DNA of 64,000 nt from Myxococcus stipitatus (GTDB taxonomy: Bacteria; Myxococcota; Myxococcia; Myxococcales; Myxococcaceae). The translations under genes and the position numbers were made by a program. This document shows positions 56,524-64,000 of the stretch, in pieces. Position 1 is the stretch's first letter. Every line of letters starts with the position of its first letter. A model generated the notes under the pieces. It was not told the origin of the DNA. It saw nothing but the letters and a program-made list of their open reading frames with translations, and searched no databases. Location of the stretch: contig NZ_JAKCFI010000008.1 of the NCBI RefSeq assembly GCF_021412625.1, positions 1 to 64,000 of the forward strand, in the 5' to 3' direction.

Positions 56524-58551
56524 ATGCTGGAGCCGGAATCTCGTGCCACGGAAGCGCCCCAGCGGGCCTCGGACTTCCTGCGCACCCACCAGGAGGAGGT
56601 GCTCGCGGAGTGGGAGCACGCGATGCACGCTCTGCACACCGACGAGCCGGACCGGTCCTCGTGGCTGTTGGACCACATGCCGGGATTGCTCGGCGCGCTG
56701 GCGGACGCCATCGACCAGGGACAGCAGGGTCTCGACACCGCGCTGGCCGAGGAGCACGCCTCGACCCGGTTGGACCAGGGGTTCGACATCGGCGAGGTGG
56801 CGACCGAGTACGCGCTCCTGCGCAAATGCATCCTCCGGCGGCTCGAGGCCGAGCACCACCCCCTCGCCCCCGGAGAGCTGGAGCGACTGGAGGAGGTGCT
56901 GGACCGGGCGGTGGTCCACACGGTGCGGCGCTTCGCCCTGGCCCGCCAGCGGGTGCTCCAGGCGCTGGACCGGATGACGCAGGCCGCGCTGGACAGTCCC
57001 ACGGTGGACCTCATCCTCGTCCGCCTGCTCACCATCGTCATGGAGTCGGTGCTGTCGGTGGACGCGGCGGCGGTGCTGATGGTGGAGGACGACCGCATGG
57101 TGGTCCGGGCCGCGGTGGGCCTGGGGACCGACGAGGCGCTGGGGAAGACCGTGCCCCTGGACGAGGGCTTCGTGGGCGAGGTCGCCACGCGGCGCCAATC
57201 CATGACGCTGCGTTCGGCGTCCACGGATTCGCGCGTGGCGTTGCCGGCGCTGCGCGAGGCGGGGCTTTTGGCCGTCCACGGCGTCCCCTTGCTGGAGGTG
57301 GGCGGGCGCCTGCTGGGCGTGGCGTACATGGGCTCGCGCACGGCGTATGACTTCACCGACGAGGACGTGCTGCTCTTTCGCACCATGTGTCAGCGCGCGG
57401 CGGCGCACCTGACCCAGGCGCGGCTGCGCGCGGCCGAGCGCTCCGCGCGAGAGGAGGCGCAACGCTCGCTGGCGCTGCTGGACGCGCTGGTGGCGGCGAC
57501 GCCCGTGGGCATCGCCTTCTTCGACCGCGACCTGCGCTACCTGCGCATCAACCAGATGCTGGCGGACATCAACGGCTTCCCACCGGAGGAGCACGTGGGA
57601 CGCACCTTCCGGGAGGTGCAGCCGGACGACATCGCCGACCTCCTCGAGCCGCTCCTGCGCCGCGCCCTGGAGCGGGACGCGCCCATGGAGTCGTTCGAGT
57701 TCACCACGCCCGCCTCGCTGGTCCCCGTGCGCGGCAAGAGCACCTGGCAGACGACGGTCTTCCCCGTGCGCACGGCCGGAGGCGACCTGCTGGGGCTGGG
57801 CTGCACGCTCGTCAACATCACCTCCCACAAGCACGCGGAGGCCGCGCTCCGGCAGAGCGTGGACTTCCGCGAGCAACTGCTGGCGGTGCTGGGCCACGAC
57901 TTGCGCAACCCGCTCAACGCCATTGGCGCGTCCGCCTTCCAGCTCTCTCGCGCGGAGGACCTGAGCCCCACCGAGCAGCGCGCGGTGGAGCGCATCCGCA
58001 AGTCCGCTGGCCGAATGGGCCGGATGATTACCGACATCCTCGACTTCGCGCGCAGCAAGCTGGGTCAGGGCATCCCCATCTCACGTCAGCACATGAACAT
58101 GGCGGAGGTATGCCAGGCCGCGCTCGAGGAGCTCCAGGTGGCCTATCCGAACCGGCACCTGTCCTTCGAGGCCCACGGCGACACCACGGGCGACTGGGAC
58201 CCGGACCGCGTCTCGCAGGTGCTGGGCAACCTCGTCACCAACGCCCTGCACCACGGCGACGCGGACTCGCCCGTGCGCACGTCCTTGCGTGGCGAGCGGA
58301 CCGACGTGGTGATGGAAGTACACAACCAGGGCGACCCCATCCCCAGCGAGCTGCTGCCGCGCATCTTCGACCCGTTCAAGACACCCTCGGGACAAGCGCC
58401 CGTACCAGCGCCCTACAAGCTCCAGCGCAGCCTGGGCCTGGGCCTGTACATCGTCCACCAGATTGCCCGCGCGCACGGCGGACACGTGGAGGTGGAGTCC
58501 TCCGCGGAGGCGGGCACGCGCTTCCGGGTGTACTGGCCACGGGGGCCCTGA
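56524..58551 (+). CDS. Hybrid-input sensor histidine kinase (GAF-PAS-HisKA)
   Basis: The 675-residue protein has an N-terminal RsbRD/four-helix-like domain (1-150), a GAF domain (155-305), a PAS domain (320-440), then intact HisKA (REQLLAVLGHDLRNPLNAIG, with the phosphoacceptor His) and HATPase (LGNLVTNALHHG N-box, then GLGLYIVHQIARAHGGHV). No membrane segment is seen, so it is a cytoplasmic sensor. AGGAGG lies 6 bases before the ATG at 56524. The DxGxG box reads HNQGDPIP, somewhat relaxed. The regulator partner is not adjacent. Part of its HATPase region is copied at 59685-59760. Confidence 0.9.
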   Translation: MLEPESRATEAPQRASDFLRTHQEEVLAEWEHAMHALHTDEPDRSSWLLDHMPGLLGALADAIDQGQQGLDTALAEEHASTRLDQGFDIGEVATEYALLRKCILRRLEAEHHPLAPGELERLEEVLDRAVVHTVRRFALARQRVLQALDRMTQAALDSPTVDLILVRLLTIVMESVLSVDAAAVLMVEDDRMVVRAAVGLGTDEALGKTVPLDEGFVGEVATRRQSMTLRSASTDSRVALPALREAGLLAVHGVPLLEVGGRLLGVAYMGSRTAYDFTDEDVLLFRTMCQRAAAHLTQARLRAAERSAREEAQRSLALLDALVAATPVGIAFFDRDLRYLRINQMLADINGFPPEEHVGRTFREVQPDDIADLLEPLLRRALERDAPMESFEFTTPASLVPVRGKSTWQTTVFPVRTAGGDLLGLGCTLVNITSHKHAEAALRQSVDFREQLLAVLGHDLRNPLNAIGASAFQLSRAEDLSPTEQRAVERIRKSAGRMGRMITDILDFARSKLGQGIPISRQHMNMAEVCQAALEELQVAYPNRHLSFEAHGDTTGDWDPDRVSQVLGNLVTNALHHGDADSPVRTSLRGERTDVVMEVHNQGDPIPSELLPRIFDPFKTPSGQAPVPAPYKLQRSLGLGLYIVHQIARAHGGHVEVESSAEAGTRFRVYWPRGP

Positions 58552-58720
58552 CATCCTCCTGGTGCTACGTACTGGCATACAATGGGGCGCCCTACGGGCC
58601 ACCGGCCCATGCCATCCCTCTTCCACCTACCGGCGCTTGCGCGAATGGCTGGCAGCCGGTGTCTTCAGAGAGTTCTGGCGACAGGGCCTGTTCACGCGCT
58701 CCTACCGAAATTGGTGCGAA
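58550..58720 (+). pseudogene. Remnant of an IS5-type transposase N-terminus
   Basis: The frame reads DILLVLRTGIQWGALRA, then TYRRLREWLAAGVFREFW, matching the N-terminal helix-turn-helix region of IS5/IS1182-like transposases (typically VLRTGxxW then WxxRLRxWxxAGV). Only about 55 codons remain, with no catalytic DDE domain and no start. It begins within the stop codon of the sensor kinase gene. The rest of the gap to 58912 shows no gene. Confidence 0.7.
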
Positions 58721-58912
58721 GCCGCCGGCGATGATGCGCCACTACTGTCGGCTACCCGGCATCGAGTACTCTGAGACCTTCACCGCAGGGAAATGCGCCG
58801 TGAACGCCTCCTCCCCCGAAACGTCTCCAGCATCTGCGAGTCGTCCACCGCCCCAGGCTCCAGCGTTCGAGGCTTCTTCTCAGTCAGCGAAGACTCCGGT
58901 GTGGAGGCCTGG

Positions 58913-59653
58913 ATGTTGAGAGTTCTGGGATGCCTGGGGATGCTGAGTGGAGCCGTACTCATCCTTGGGGCCGTGCTCAGTGCATGCGCGAATGTCCTCC
59001 TCCTTGCAAGAGAGAGGACCACCCAGGTTCTACCGACCTTCATCTTCGCTGCGATCACCGTCGGCATCCCATTCCTCCTCGGCCGATTCCTGTGGAAGAA
59101 GGGGCTTTCATCCTGGGAGCGGAGCAAGCCGTCTCACTGGACGAGCCCCACCAGCGTGAGCGAGGCCTTCAGCGAGGAAAGACTGGCTGACTTCATCCGC
59201 GCCAAGGAGGAGGTCACCGTGGCGGACGTGGCCGGGTTCTGCCAGGTGTCGGAGCAACAAGCTGAGCGCATGATTCGGAACCTCATCACCCGCAACGAAA
59301 TCAATCGCGTCTTCGACCTCGAAAAGAAGGCGTATGTGGTCCCCCATTTCACACCGGGGCGGACCCCGGCCGCCTCCAGCCCGACAATCGTCGTCCCCGA
59401 CTTCGTCTCGGTCTGGCCCTCGACCAATCCCCAGCCCCAGCCCAACGTCGCTGAGCCCGCGCCCATCGTCCACATGAGCGGGGGGAATCCCATCTCATCG
59501 AGCGGCGTCCAGGTCTCCCTTCGGAGCCTCGGGCACCGCTGCCCTTCATGCAATGCCCCCCAGGACATCGACGGAGCGAGGCCCGGAGACAAGCGGCTCT
59601 GCCCATACTGCGACATCGCGTTCCAGGTCGTTGATGCGTCGGCCAACTCCTGA
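58913..59653 (+). CDS. Membrane protein with winged-helix-like region and zinc ribbon
   Basis: The 246-residue protein has two hydrophobic helices (LGCLGMLSGAVLILGAVL; TFIFAAITVGIPFLLGRF), then a winged-helix-like segment (VTVADVAGFCQVSEQQAERM to VFDLEKKAYV), a Pro-rich linker and a C-terminal CPSC...CPYC zinc ribbon. GGAGG lies 5 bases before the ATG at 58913. The mix of membrane anchor, helix-turn-helix-like domain and zinc ribbon recalls membrane-tethered regulators. Family not named. Confidence 0.7.
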   Translation: MLRVLGCLGMLSGAVLILGAVLSACANVLLLARERTTQVLPTFIFAAITVGIPFLLGRFLWKKGLSSWERSKPSHWTSPTSVSEAFSEERLADFIRAKEEVTVADVAGFCQVSEQQAERMIRNLITRNEINRVFDLEKKAYVVPHFTPGRTPAASSPTIVVPDFVSVWPSTNPQPQPNVAEPAPIVHMSGGNPISSSGVQVSLRSLGHRCPSCNAPQDIDGARPGDKRLCPYCDIAFQVVDASANS

Positions 59654-59684
59654 ACAGAACCGCGCCGTCCGTTGCAGCAAGACA

Positions 59685-59760
59685 AGCGAGCTGCCGCGCA
59701 GCTTCGCTCCGTTCAAGACACAGTCGGGACAAGCCCCCGCGCCAGCGCCCTACAAGCTCC
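59685..59760 (+). pseudogene. Fragment copied from a histidine kinase HATPase domain
   Basis: This 76-bp stretch aligns with 58345-58423 in the sensor kinase gene with eight mismatches and one 3-base gap (about 89 percent by eye). It would encode SELPRSFAPFKTQSGQAPAPAP and PYKL. It ends exactly where the IS66-like inverted end begins. It is too short to be a gene. Confidence 0.75.
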
Positions 59761-60348
59761 GTAACCGTCCGGTGAATGACGTAGCGGGAGGCATTGCCGG
59801 GCTAGCAGTCGTGGTGGACCCTGGCCGGAATGTCGAAGCCGGGTGAGAGGCAGGAGTGGTTCCAGGTCGCCGAGGCGTTCGAGGCGAGCGGACTGACGCA
59901 GAAGGCGTTCTCCGCGCAGAGAGGGCTGAGGCTGAGCACGTTGCAGTCGTGGGTGTACCGGCGCCGGCGGCAGCGCGCCCGCGCCACCCAGGGTTGTGGA
60001 CAAGGGCGAGTATGGTCCGGGCCTGCTCGCGCACGTCGTCGTCTCCAAGTGCGCGGACGCCATGCCGCTGCACCGGCTCGCGCAGCGGTTGGAGCGAGGC
60101 GGCGTCCCCATGAGTCTCAGCACGCTGACGGACCTGTTCCACCAGTCGGCATCGATGCTGCTGCCCCTGTCGACGCACCTGTTGCAATGCATTGTGTCCG
60201 CCGAAGTCGTGCTGGCGGACGAGACGCCGCTGCGGATGCTGGACGTGAAGAAGACGCGTCGGGGCTACCTGTGGACCTTCCTCGCCCGGACACCGGAGGG
60301 AGCGTGGCTCATCGGCTACCGCCGCCACGTCGTTGGCCGGACGGTTAC
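59761..60348. mobile_element. Internally deleted IS66-family element with both inverted ends
   Basis: The left end begins GTAACCGTCCGG and the right end, read in reverse complement, begins the same 12 bases; the inverted repeats extend to about 24 bp with few mismatches (59761-59784 and 60325-60348). GTAAxCG ends are typical of IS66. Inside are the start of a TnpA-like reading frame and an internal piece of the IS66 transposase. At 588 bp it is far below a full IS66 (about 2.5 kb), so it is non-autonomous. The 8 bp on each side (CAAGCTCC and CGCCTGTC) do not match, so no target duplication is seen. Confidence 0.75.
59830..59990 (+). pseudogene. Truncated IS66 TnpA-like frame
   Basis: The frame reads MSKPGERQEWFQVAEAFEAS, then LTQKAFSAQRGLRLSTLQSW, the helix-turn-helix start of IS66 TnpA proteins. 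After about 54 codons it passes into sequence of a different IS66 gene in another frame, so it is broken. Confidence 0.65.
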
Positions 60349-60352
60349 CGCC
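59990..60352 (+). pseudogene. Internal fragment of the IS66 transposase (TnpC)
   Basis: The plus frame reads VVDKGEYGPGLLAHVVVSKC, then ADETPLRMLDVKKTRRGYLW, matching the central part of IS66 transposases including the first catalytic Asp (ADETP). It ends at the right inverted end, so the N-terminus and the other two catalytic residues are gone. Confidence 0.7.
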
Positions 60353-60503
60353 TGTCTGACCTGAAACCGCTGGCGACGCCACTCCAGGTTCACGACCCCA
60401 CGCGAAATTGAAATCGAAGCGCTCCCGGGAATGTCAGATCGACCCGATATGAAACTCCCCGCGCGGCGCCATTCCAGGCGTCGCCGAAAGGGTTTCCTTC
60501 ACC

Positions 60504-62015
60504 ATGAAGAGGTCATTGATTTCCCTCGGGCTTCTGGTCGGCATGACAGGCGTCGGTTGCGCGGGTCCCGACGAAGCCGAGGCGGTGGACTCCTCCGTTT
60601 CGACGGACGCGACCTCCCAACTCGATCAAGGCCTGGTCACGAATGTCACCGGGACCAGCCCGGTCGTCTTCGTCACCATGTCGGGCAACGAGACGCAGCA
60701 ATACGACCAGTCCGCCACGTCGGTGGTGGCATACACGCGGGATTCGACAACCGGGACGTTCACGGCCTATCCGGGCACGGGCTCCGCGGACGGCACCATC
60801 TCCGTGCCGAACGTCCCCTCCGGCCGCATCTACCTGAAGCTGGGCTCGCGCTACCTGGTGAGCACCGGCCGCTCGTTCGACCTGGGCTCCACGGAGTGGG
60901 GCCGGGATGGCGCCTTCGCCTCGCTGCCGACGCCCGTGACGGTGTCCGCGACCGGCCTGTCTGCCTGGCAGCCGGGAGACTTCCTGGACATGTATTCGTT
61001 GAACCCGGGCGCGTTCGGCTACATCGACGGCAACGCCACGGGGCTCCCCCTGGCGGGCGCCACGTCGTTCTCCGCCCTGAGCTTCGATTACGCCAACATG
61101 ACCAACCCGATGCTGCTCGACAGTGGCCTGGGGGATGTGTTCTCGCTGGCGCAGATGCGGCTGCAGACGAGCGCGAACGGGGTGCCCTACCGCGCGATGC
61201 ACAAGGTGCTCGACGCGAGCCTGACGCAGGTGGATGGCCAGCCCGCCACCGTCAGTGGGACCTTCACCCAGCCCGTCGCGACTGGCACCTTCGAGGTGGA
61301 CTGGAGACGCTCGGCCTTCGAGGCCATGCGCACCCAGGTGAACCCGGACGCGGTCAGCACGTACAGCGAAATCTGGATGTCCGCCCGGCCGGCCGCGCTG
61401 AGTTCAGCGCTCGGGTCCATCAGCGGGCCGCCACTGCTCGTGAAGCTCAATCCTGATACGCAGCGGACCGACCTCGTCACGGGCAGCATGACCTACAACA
61501 ACCCGCTCCCGGCGACGTGGCGGAAGCTGGCGCTCGCCGCCGCGGGCTTCCAGAAGAGCTACGCGCTGGGAACCGCGACGCCCTACACCATGAGCGTGGA
61601 CATCCGCGTGGACCAGGAGGCGAGCGCGTTCACCGCCGCGCCCGTGCAGCCCATCGTCGGGCCGGTGCAGGCGCCCCTGGTGAACACGCGCGGCGCGTTC
61701 CAGAACCTCACGGGCGTGGGGACGGACGCGTCGCTGCGCTGGTCCAAGCCGCTGGTCGGAACGGCCACGAACTACGTGGTGAACATCTTCCGGCTCGGCG
61801 TGAGCAACGGCTCCACCACCGTGACGCGCGTGGCGACGCTGCACACGGACCTCCAGAGCGTGTACCTGCCCCCGGGCGTGCTGCAGGCGGGACAGACGTA
61901 CTTCGCGGAGATCCAGAGCTGGTACCAGCCCGGCTCGGACCTCGCGACGAGCCCCTTCAAGCGCTCGCTGCCTCGAGGCCGCGCTAGCGTGCTCACCGGG
62001 ATGTTCAGCCCGTAG
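60504..62015 (+). CDS. Exported lipoprotein with a possible fibronectin-like C-terminus
   Basis: The 503-residue product has a lipoprotein signal (lipobox GVGC). It has an N-terminal region with PSGRIYLKLGSRYLVSTG, and a C-terminal region with LRWSKPLVGTATNYVVNIFR, a fibronectin-III-like pattern. It resembles other myxobacterial surface lipoproteins. A weak TTGAAA box lies in the 155 bp upstream that separate it from the IS66 end. A strong hairpin follows. Function unknown. Confidence 0.8.
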   Translation: MKRSLISLGLLVGMTGVGCAGPDEAEAVDSSVSTDATSQLDQGLVTNVTGTSPVVFVTMSGNETQQYDQSATSVVAYTRDSTTGTFTAYPGTGSADGTISVPNVPSGRIYLKLGSRYLVSTGRSFDLGSTEWGRDGAFASLPTPVTVSATGLSAWQPGDFLDMYSLNPGAFGYIDGNATGLPLAGATSFSALSFDYANMTNPMLLDSGLGDVFSLAQMRLQTSANGVPYRAMHKVLDASLTQVDGQPATVSGTFTQPVATGTFEVDWRRSAFEAMRTQVNPDAVSTYSEIWMSARPAALSSALGSISGPPLLVKLNPDTQRTDLVTGSMTYNNPLPATWRKLALAAAGFQKSYALGTATPYTMSVDIRVDQEASAFTAAPVQPIVGPVQAPLVNTRGAFQNLTGVGTDASLRWSKPLVGTATNYVVNIFRLGVSNGSTTVTRVATLHTDLQSVYLPPGVLQAGQTYFAEIQSWYQPGSDLATSPFKRSLPRGRASVLTGMFSP

Positions 62016-62029
62016 TCGCTGAAGTCCAA

Positions 62030-62057
62030 GGAGGAAGGGAGTCCGCTCCCTTCCTCC
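62030..62057 (+). terminator. Strong hairpin after the lipoprotein gene
   Basis: GGAGGAAGGGAG pairs exactly with CTCCCTTCCTCC (12 bp) around a TCCG loop, 14 bp after the stop codon, with no T-run. Confidence 0.65.
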
Positions 62058-62159
62058 CTCGCGAGCACGCAACCCGCTGCCAGTGCCGCGCCCCCTTCGG
62101 ACCCGCCGCTCCCACAGGCGGCTCGAGCGGCGGCCCTCGTTGACGAAGCCGCGGAGACG

Positions 62160-62579
62160 TCAGGGGGTCGCGGGGGCTCGCGCCGTGAGGTCATCGCTCT
62201 CGCAGCCGCGCACACCATCCCTGCCCAGGCTCCACAGCTCCACCGTGCCCCCTTCGTTCGAGTAGCCGTAGGGCCGGTTCCACGGGTCGATGGGCACCAA
62301 CTCCAGGGCTTTGACGTCCACCAGGGACTGCAGCCCCTCCTCGGTCGTCGGGAAGCGGCCCATCTTCCACCGGTAGAGCTTCAGCGCGCTCCGGAAGTTC
62401 TTCAGGTCGAGTTCCGCGCGGCTCCGCCGGGCCGACTCCAGCTTGGGGACGACCACAGCGAATACATTCACCCCACAGCAGGACAACAGGGACAGGGTCA
62501 GCACCAACGCCCAGGAGAACTTCTTCGACCACCTCGGGGACGCTTGGGGAAGCTGTGGGGAGACGACGGGTTCATTCAT
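62160..62579 (-). CDS. GspG-like pseudopilin without prepilin cleavage motif
   Basis: The 139-residue protein has a membrane helix (FSWALVLTLSLLSCCGVNVF) then the GspG-type body: DLKNFRSALKLYRWKMGRFP, TTEEGLQSL, PIDPWNRPYGY and VELWSLGRDGVRG. GspG is the major pseudopilin of type II secretion. The G|FTLIE prepilin peptidase site with Glu5 is absent; a 26-residue polar lead precedes the helix instead. It stands alone with no gsp genes beside it, so it may be an anchored non-assembling variant. Confidence 0.78.
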   Translation of the reverse strand: MNEPVVSPQLPQASPRWSKKFSWALVLTLSLLSCCGVNVFAVVVPKLESARRSRAELDLKNFRSALKLYRWKMGRFPTTEEGLQSLVDVKALELVPIDPWNRPYGYSNEGGTVELWSLGRDGVRGCESDDLTARAPATP

Positions 62580-62886
62580 GGCCGGCGCGCATTTCAAACC
62601 CCATGCCCGCTCGGCCCACGAGGAGCCATGACCTGCTCACGCCCGAGGACGCGCCATCTCGTCAGGAGCGGGACCTGGAGCCACGCCGGATTGGCAACGC
62701 GCGCAACGCCACAGCGCGGACGCCGTCGACCGCGCCTCGCGCTACCCTGGAGGAAGCGCCCGGCCGCCTCGAAGCAACAGGAACCGGGCGCAGTCCTCTT
62801 CTTTCATCGCGAAGGCATATCGGAAGCCGTTGCCCACCCAGGGAGGCCGCGAGGACGGTCCACCTGACCGTCCTCACCTCCTCGGA

Positions 62887-64000
62887 CTACAACGGCCCGA
62901 GCTGGGGAATGGCGGACGCGCGGTTGAAGGTGTTGGTCCCGCCGTCGTAGATGAAGAACCTCACGCGGGCGCTGCCCTGGGAGTCGTCCTCGATCTGGAT
63001 GATATCCGCCCTACCATCGCCGGTGACATCCGCCGCGTGGAAGGCCAGGGCCGCCGTGGGCGCTCCGAAGAGGTTCGTCGTGGCGTAGGCACTCACGAAC
63101 GCGCTCCCATTCCAGCGCCAGAGAAGCACGTCCAGGTACCCTTCATTGGCCCACAATTGAATCAGGTCCGGGACGCCATCGAGGTTGGTATCCCCCACCA
63201 GCCAGTCCAACGCGCCTGCTCCCGCGGGCATGATGCCGCTCCACGTCGTCGTGAACTGCGTCCCCCCCACGTTCTTGTGCACGCGCAGCTCCAGCTGCCC
63301 TCCCACGTCTCGTGCCTGCACGATGTCCGTCCGGCCGTCCTGGTCCAGGTCGATGGCGAAGAACCTCGAGGCCGCGACGGCTCCCTGGATGCCCGCGCCG
63401 TTGACGTAGGCATGCTCATACGCCGTCCCCGCCGCATTCGCCTTGTAGACCAGGATGCCCACGGCCCCATTGTCGTTCCACACCTGGAAGATGTCCGTCT
63501 TCCCGTCCGCGTTCACGTCCCCCGTCAGCCACTCCACCGCCCCCATCCCCGTCGACATCGGCGTCGTCGACACCGTCTGGTAGAAGTTGTTCGCGGTCGC
63601 TCCGTGAACCTTGATCTGCAACTGGTTCGTGTTCACCGGCGCCAGCTCCGCGATGTCCGTCCGCCCGTCCGCGTTCACGTCGACCGCGAGGTACTTGAAC
63701 GCCTGCAGGCTTCCCTGGAGCGGGAACGAGCTGACATGCTGATAGTTGTTCCCGCTGGCATTCCAGACGATGACCTCGACGGTGCCGCTGTTGTTCCAGA
63801 GTTGGAGGATGTCCTCCTTGGCATCAGCGTTGGCGTGCCCCGTCAACCACCCCAACGCGCCCACCCCACCCGTGGTGTTGGTGATCCATGCGGCGCCGTT
63901 CTGGGAGAGGGACGAATTGACGTGGAAGCTGAGCTGTCCCTGTTTGTCCCGCAGGTAGACGGCGTCCGGGCGACCATCCGCGTTCATGTCCACGAGCGGC
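62887..64000 (-). CDS. FG-GAP/VCBS repeat protein, 5' end outside the window
   Basis: The frame runs off the right window edge and ends at 62887. It is made of repeated ~45-50-residue FG-GAP-like units with calcium-binding DxNxDGxxD turns: DMNADGRPD, DVNADGRTD, DVNADGKTD, DLDQDGRTD, DTNLDGVPD, DVTGDGRAD, plus a variant HANADAKED. Between turns come strands such as ILQLWNNSGTVEVIVW. Such extracellular beta-propellers mediate adhesion or enzyme display. The signal peptide and any catalytic part would lie beyond 64000. Confidence 0.85.
   Translation of the reverse strand, partial: PLVDMNADGRPDAVYLRDKQGQLSFHVNSSLSQNGAAWITNTTGGVGALGWLTGHANADAKEDILQLWNNSGTVEVIVWNASGNNYQHVSSFPLQGSLQAFKYLAVDVNADGRTDIAELAPVNTNQLQIKVHGATANNFYQTVSTTPMSTGMGAVEWLTGDVNADGKTDIFQVWNDNGAVGILVYKANAAGTAYEHAYVNGAGIQGAVAASRFFAIDLDQDGRTDIVQARDVGGQLELRVHKNVGGTQFTTTWSGIMPAGAGALDWLVGDTNLDGVPDLIQLWANEGYLDVLLWRWNGSAFVSAYATTNLFGAPTAALAFHAADVTGDGRADIIQIEDDSQGSARVRFFIYDGGTNTFNRASAIPQLGPL

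Noticed and set aside
59745..60360. Target-site duplication around the IS66-like element
   Set aside because: The 8 bp on the two sides (CAAGCTCC and CGCCTGTC) do not match.

Overview
The window looks like a chromosomal segment of a myxobacterium (order Myxococcales, probably the Myxococcus/Corallococcus/Archangium side). The evidence is very high G+C with strong G/C third-position bias, many secreted lipoproteins, a MYXO-CTERM sorting tail, and several protein families known mainly from Myxococcus: the TIGR02269/DUF2380 lipoprotein, the Gmx double-CXXCG protein and the TIGR02266-type PilZ domain.

Layout. 1-243: tandem-repeat DNA. 244-7321: one very large CRISPR array, counted by eye as 101 repeats and 100 spacers, with no cas gene beside it in the window. 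Its repeat, read on the minus strand, looks like the type I-C class, so the leader should lie on the right (7322-7759). 7.8-16.9 kb: metabolic and envelope genes (aldehyde dehydrogenase, esterase, MATE exporter, lipoprotein beta-propeller), then an Hsp70 gene followed by a receiver/PilZ gene. 17.1-21.0 kb: a split ATP synthase locus, atpH and atpA, with a sensor-kinase-like gene between them that has lost its phosphoacceptor histidine and other catalytic boxes. 21.1-31.8 kb: HAD hydrolase, secreted and barrel proteins (including a duplicated pair), response regulator, MobA-like transferase, CBS protein, patatin-like lipase, OmpA-like protein. 32.0-36.0 kb: a lipoprotein lipase and a FadL porin that together resemble the VolA-FadL lipid-scavenging pair. 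37.6-41.5 kb: a translationally coupled operon of exported proteins ending in a diheme cytochrome c lipoprotein. 43.3-44.8 kb: an overlapping pair that looks like a toxin lipoprotein and its partner, flanked by similar short direct repeats. 45-56 kb: endonuclease V, PhoX-like protein, SprT-like protein with a changed active-site motif, NmrA-like protein, GH15 enzyme, transporter plus ornithine cyclodeaminase-like enzyme. 56.5-58.6 kb: an intact multi-domain histidine kinase. 58.55-60.35 kb: a small graveyard of transposase debris, a fragment copied from a histidine kinase, and an internally deleted IS66 element that keeps both inverted ends. 60.5-64 kb: lipoprotein, atypical pseudopilin, and an FG-GAP repeat protein cut by the window end.

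Themes: phage defence memory, outer-surface lipid hydrolysis and uptake (patatin, VolA-like lipase, FadL), many surface lipoproteins, and signalling proteins in which catalytic residues have been lost. No tRNA, rRNA or riboswitch was found. Most long open frames opposite the real genes, and all those crossing the CRISPR array, are artefacts of high G+C or of the repeat.
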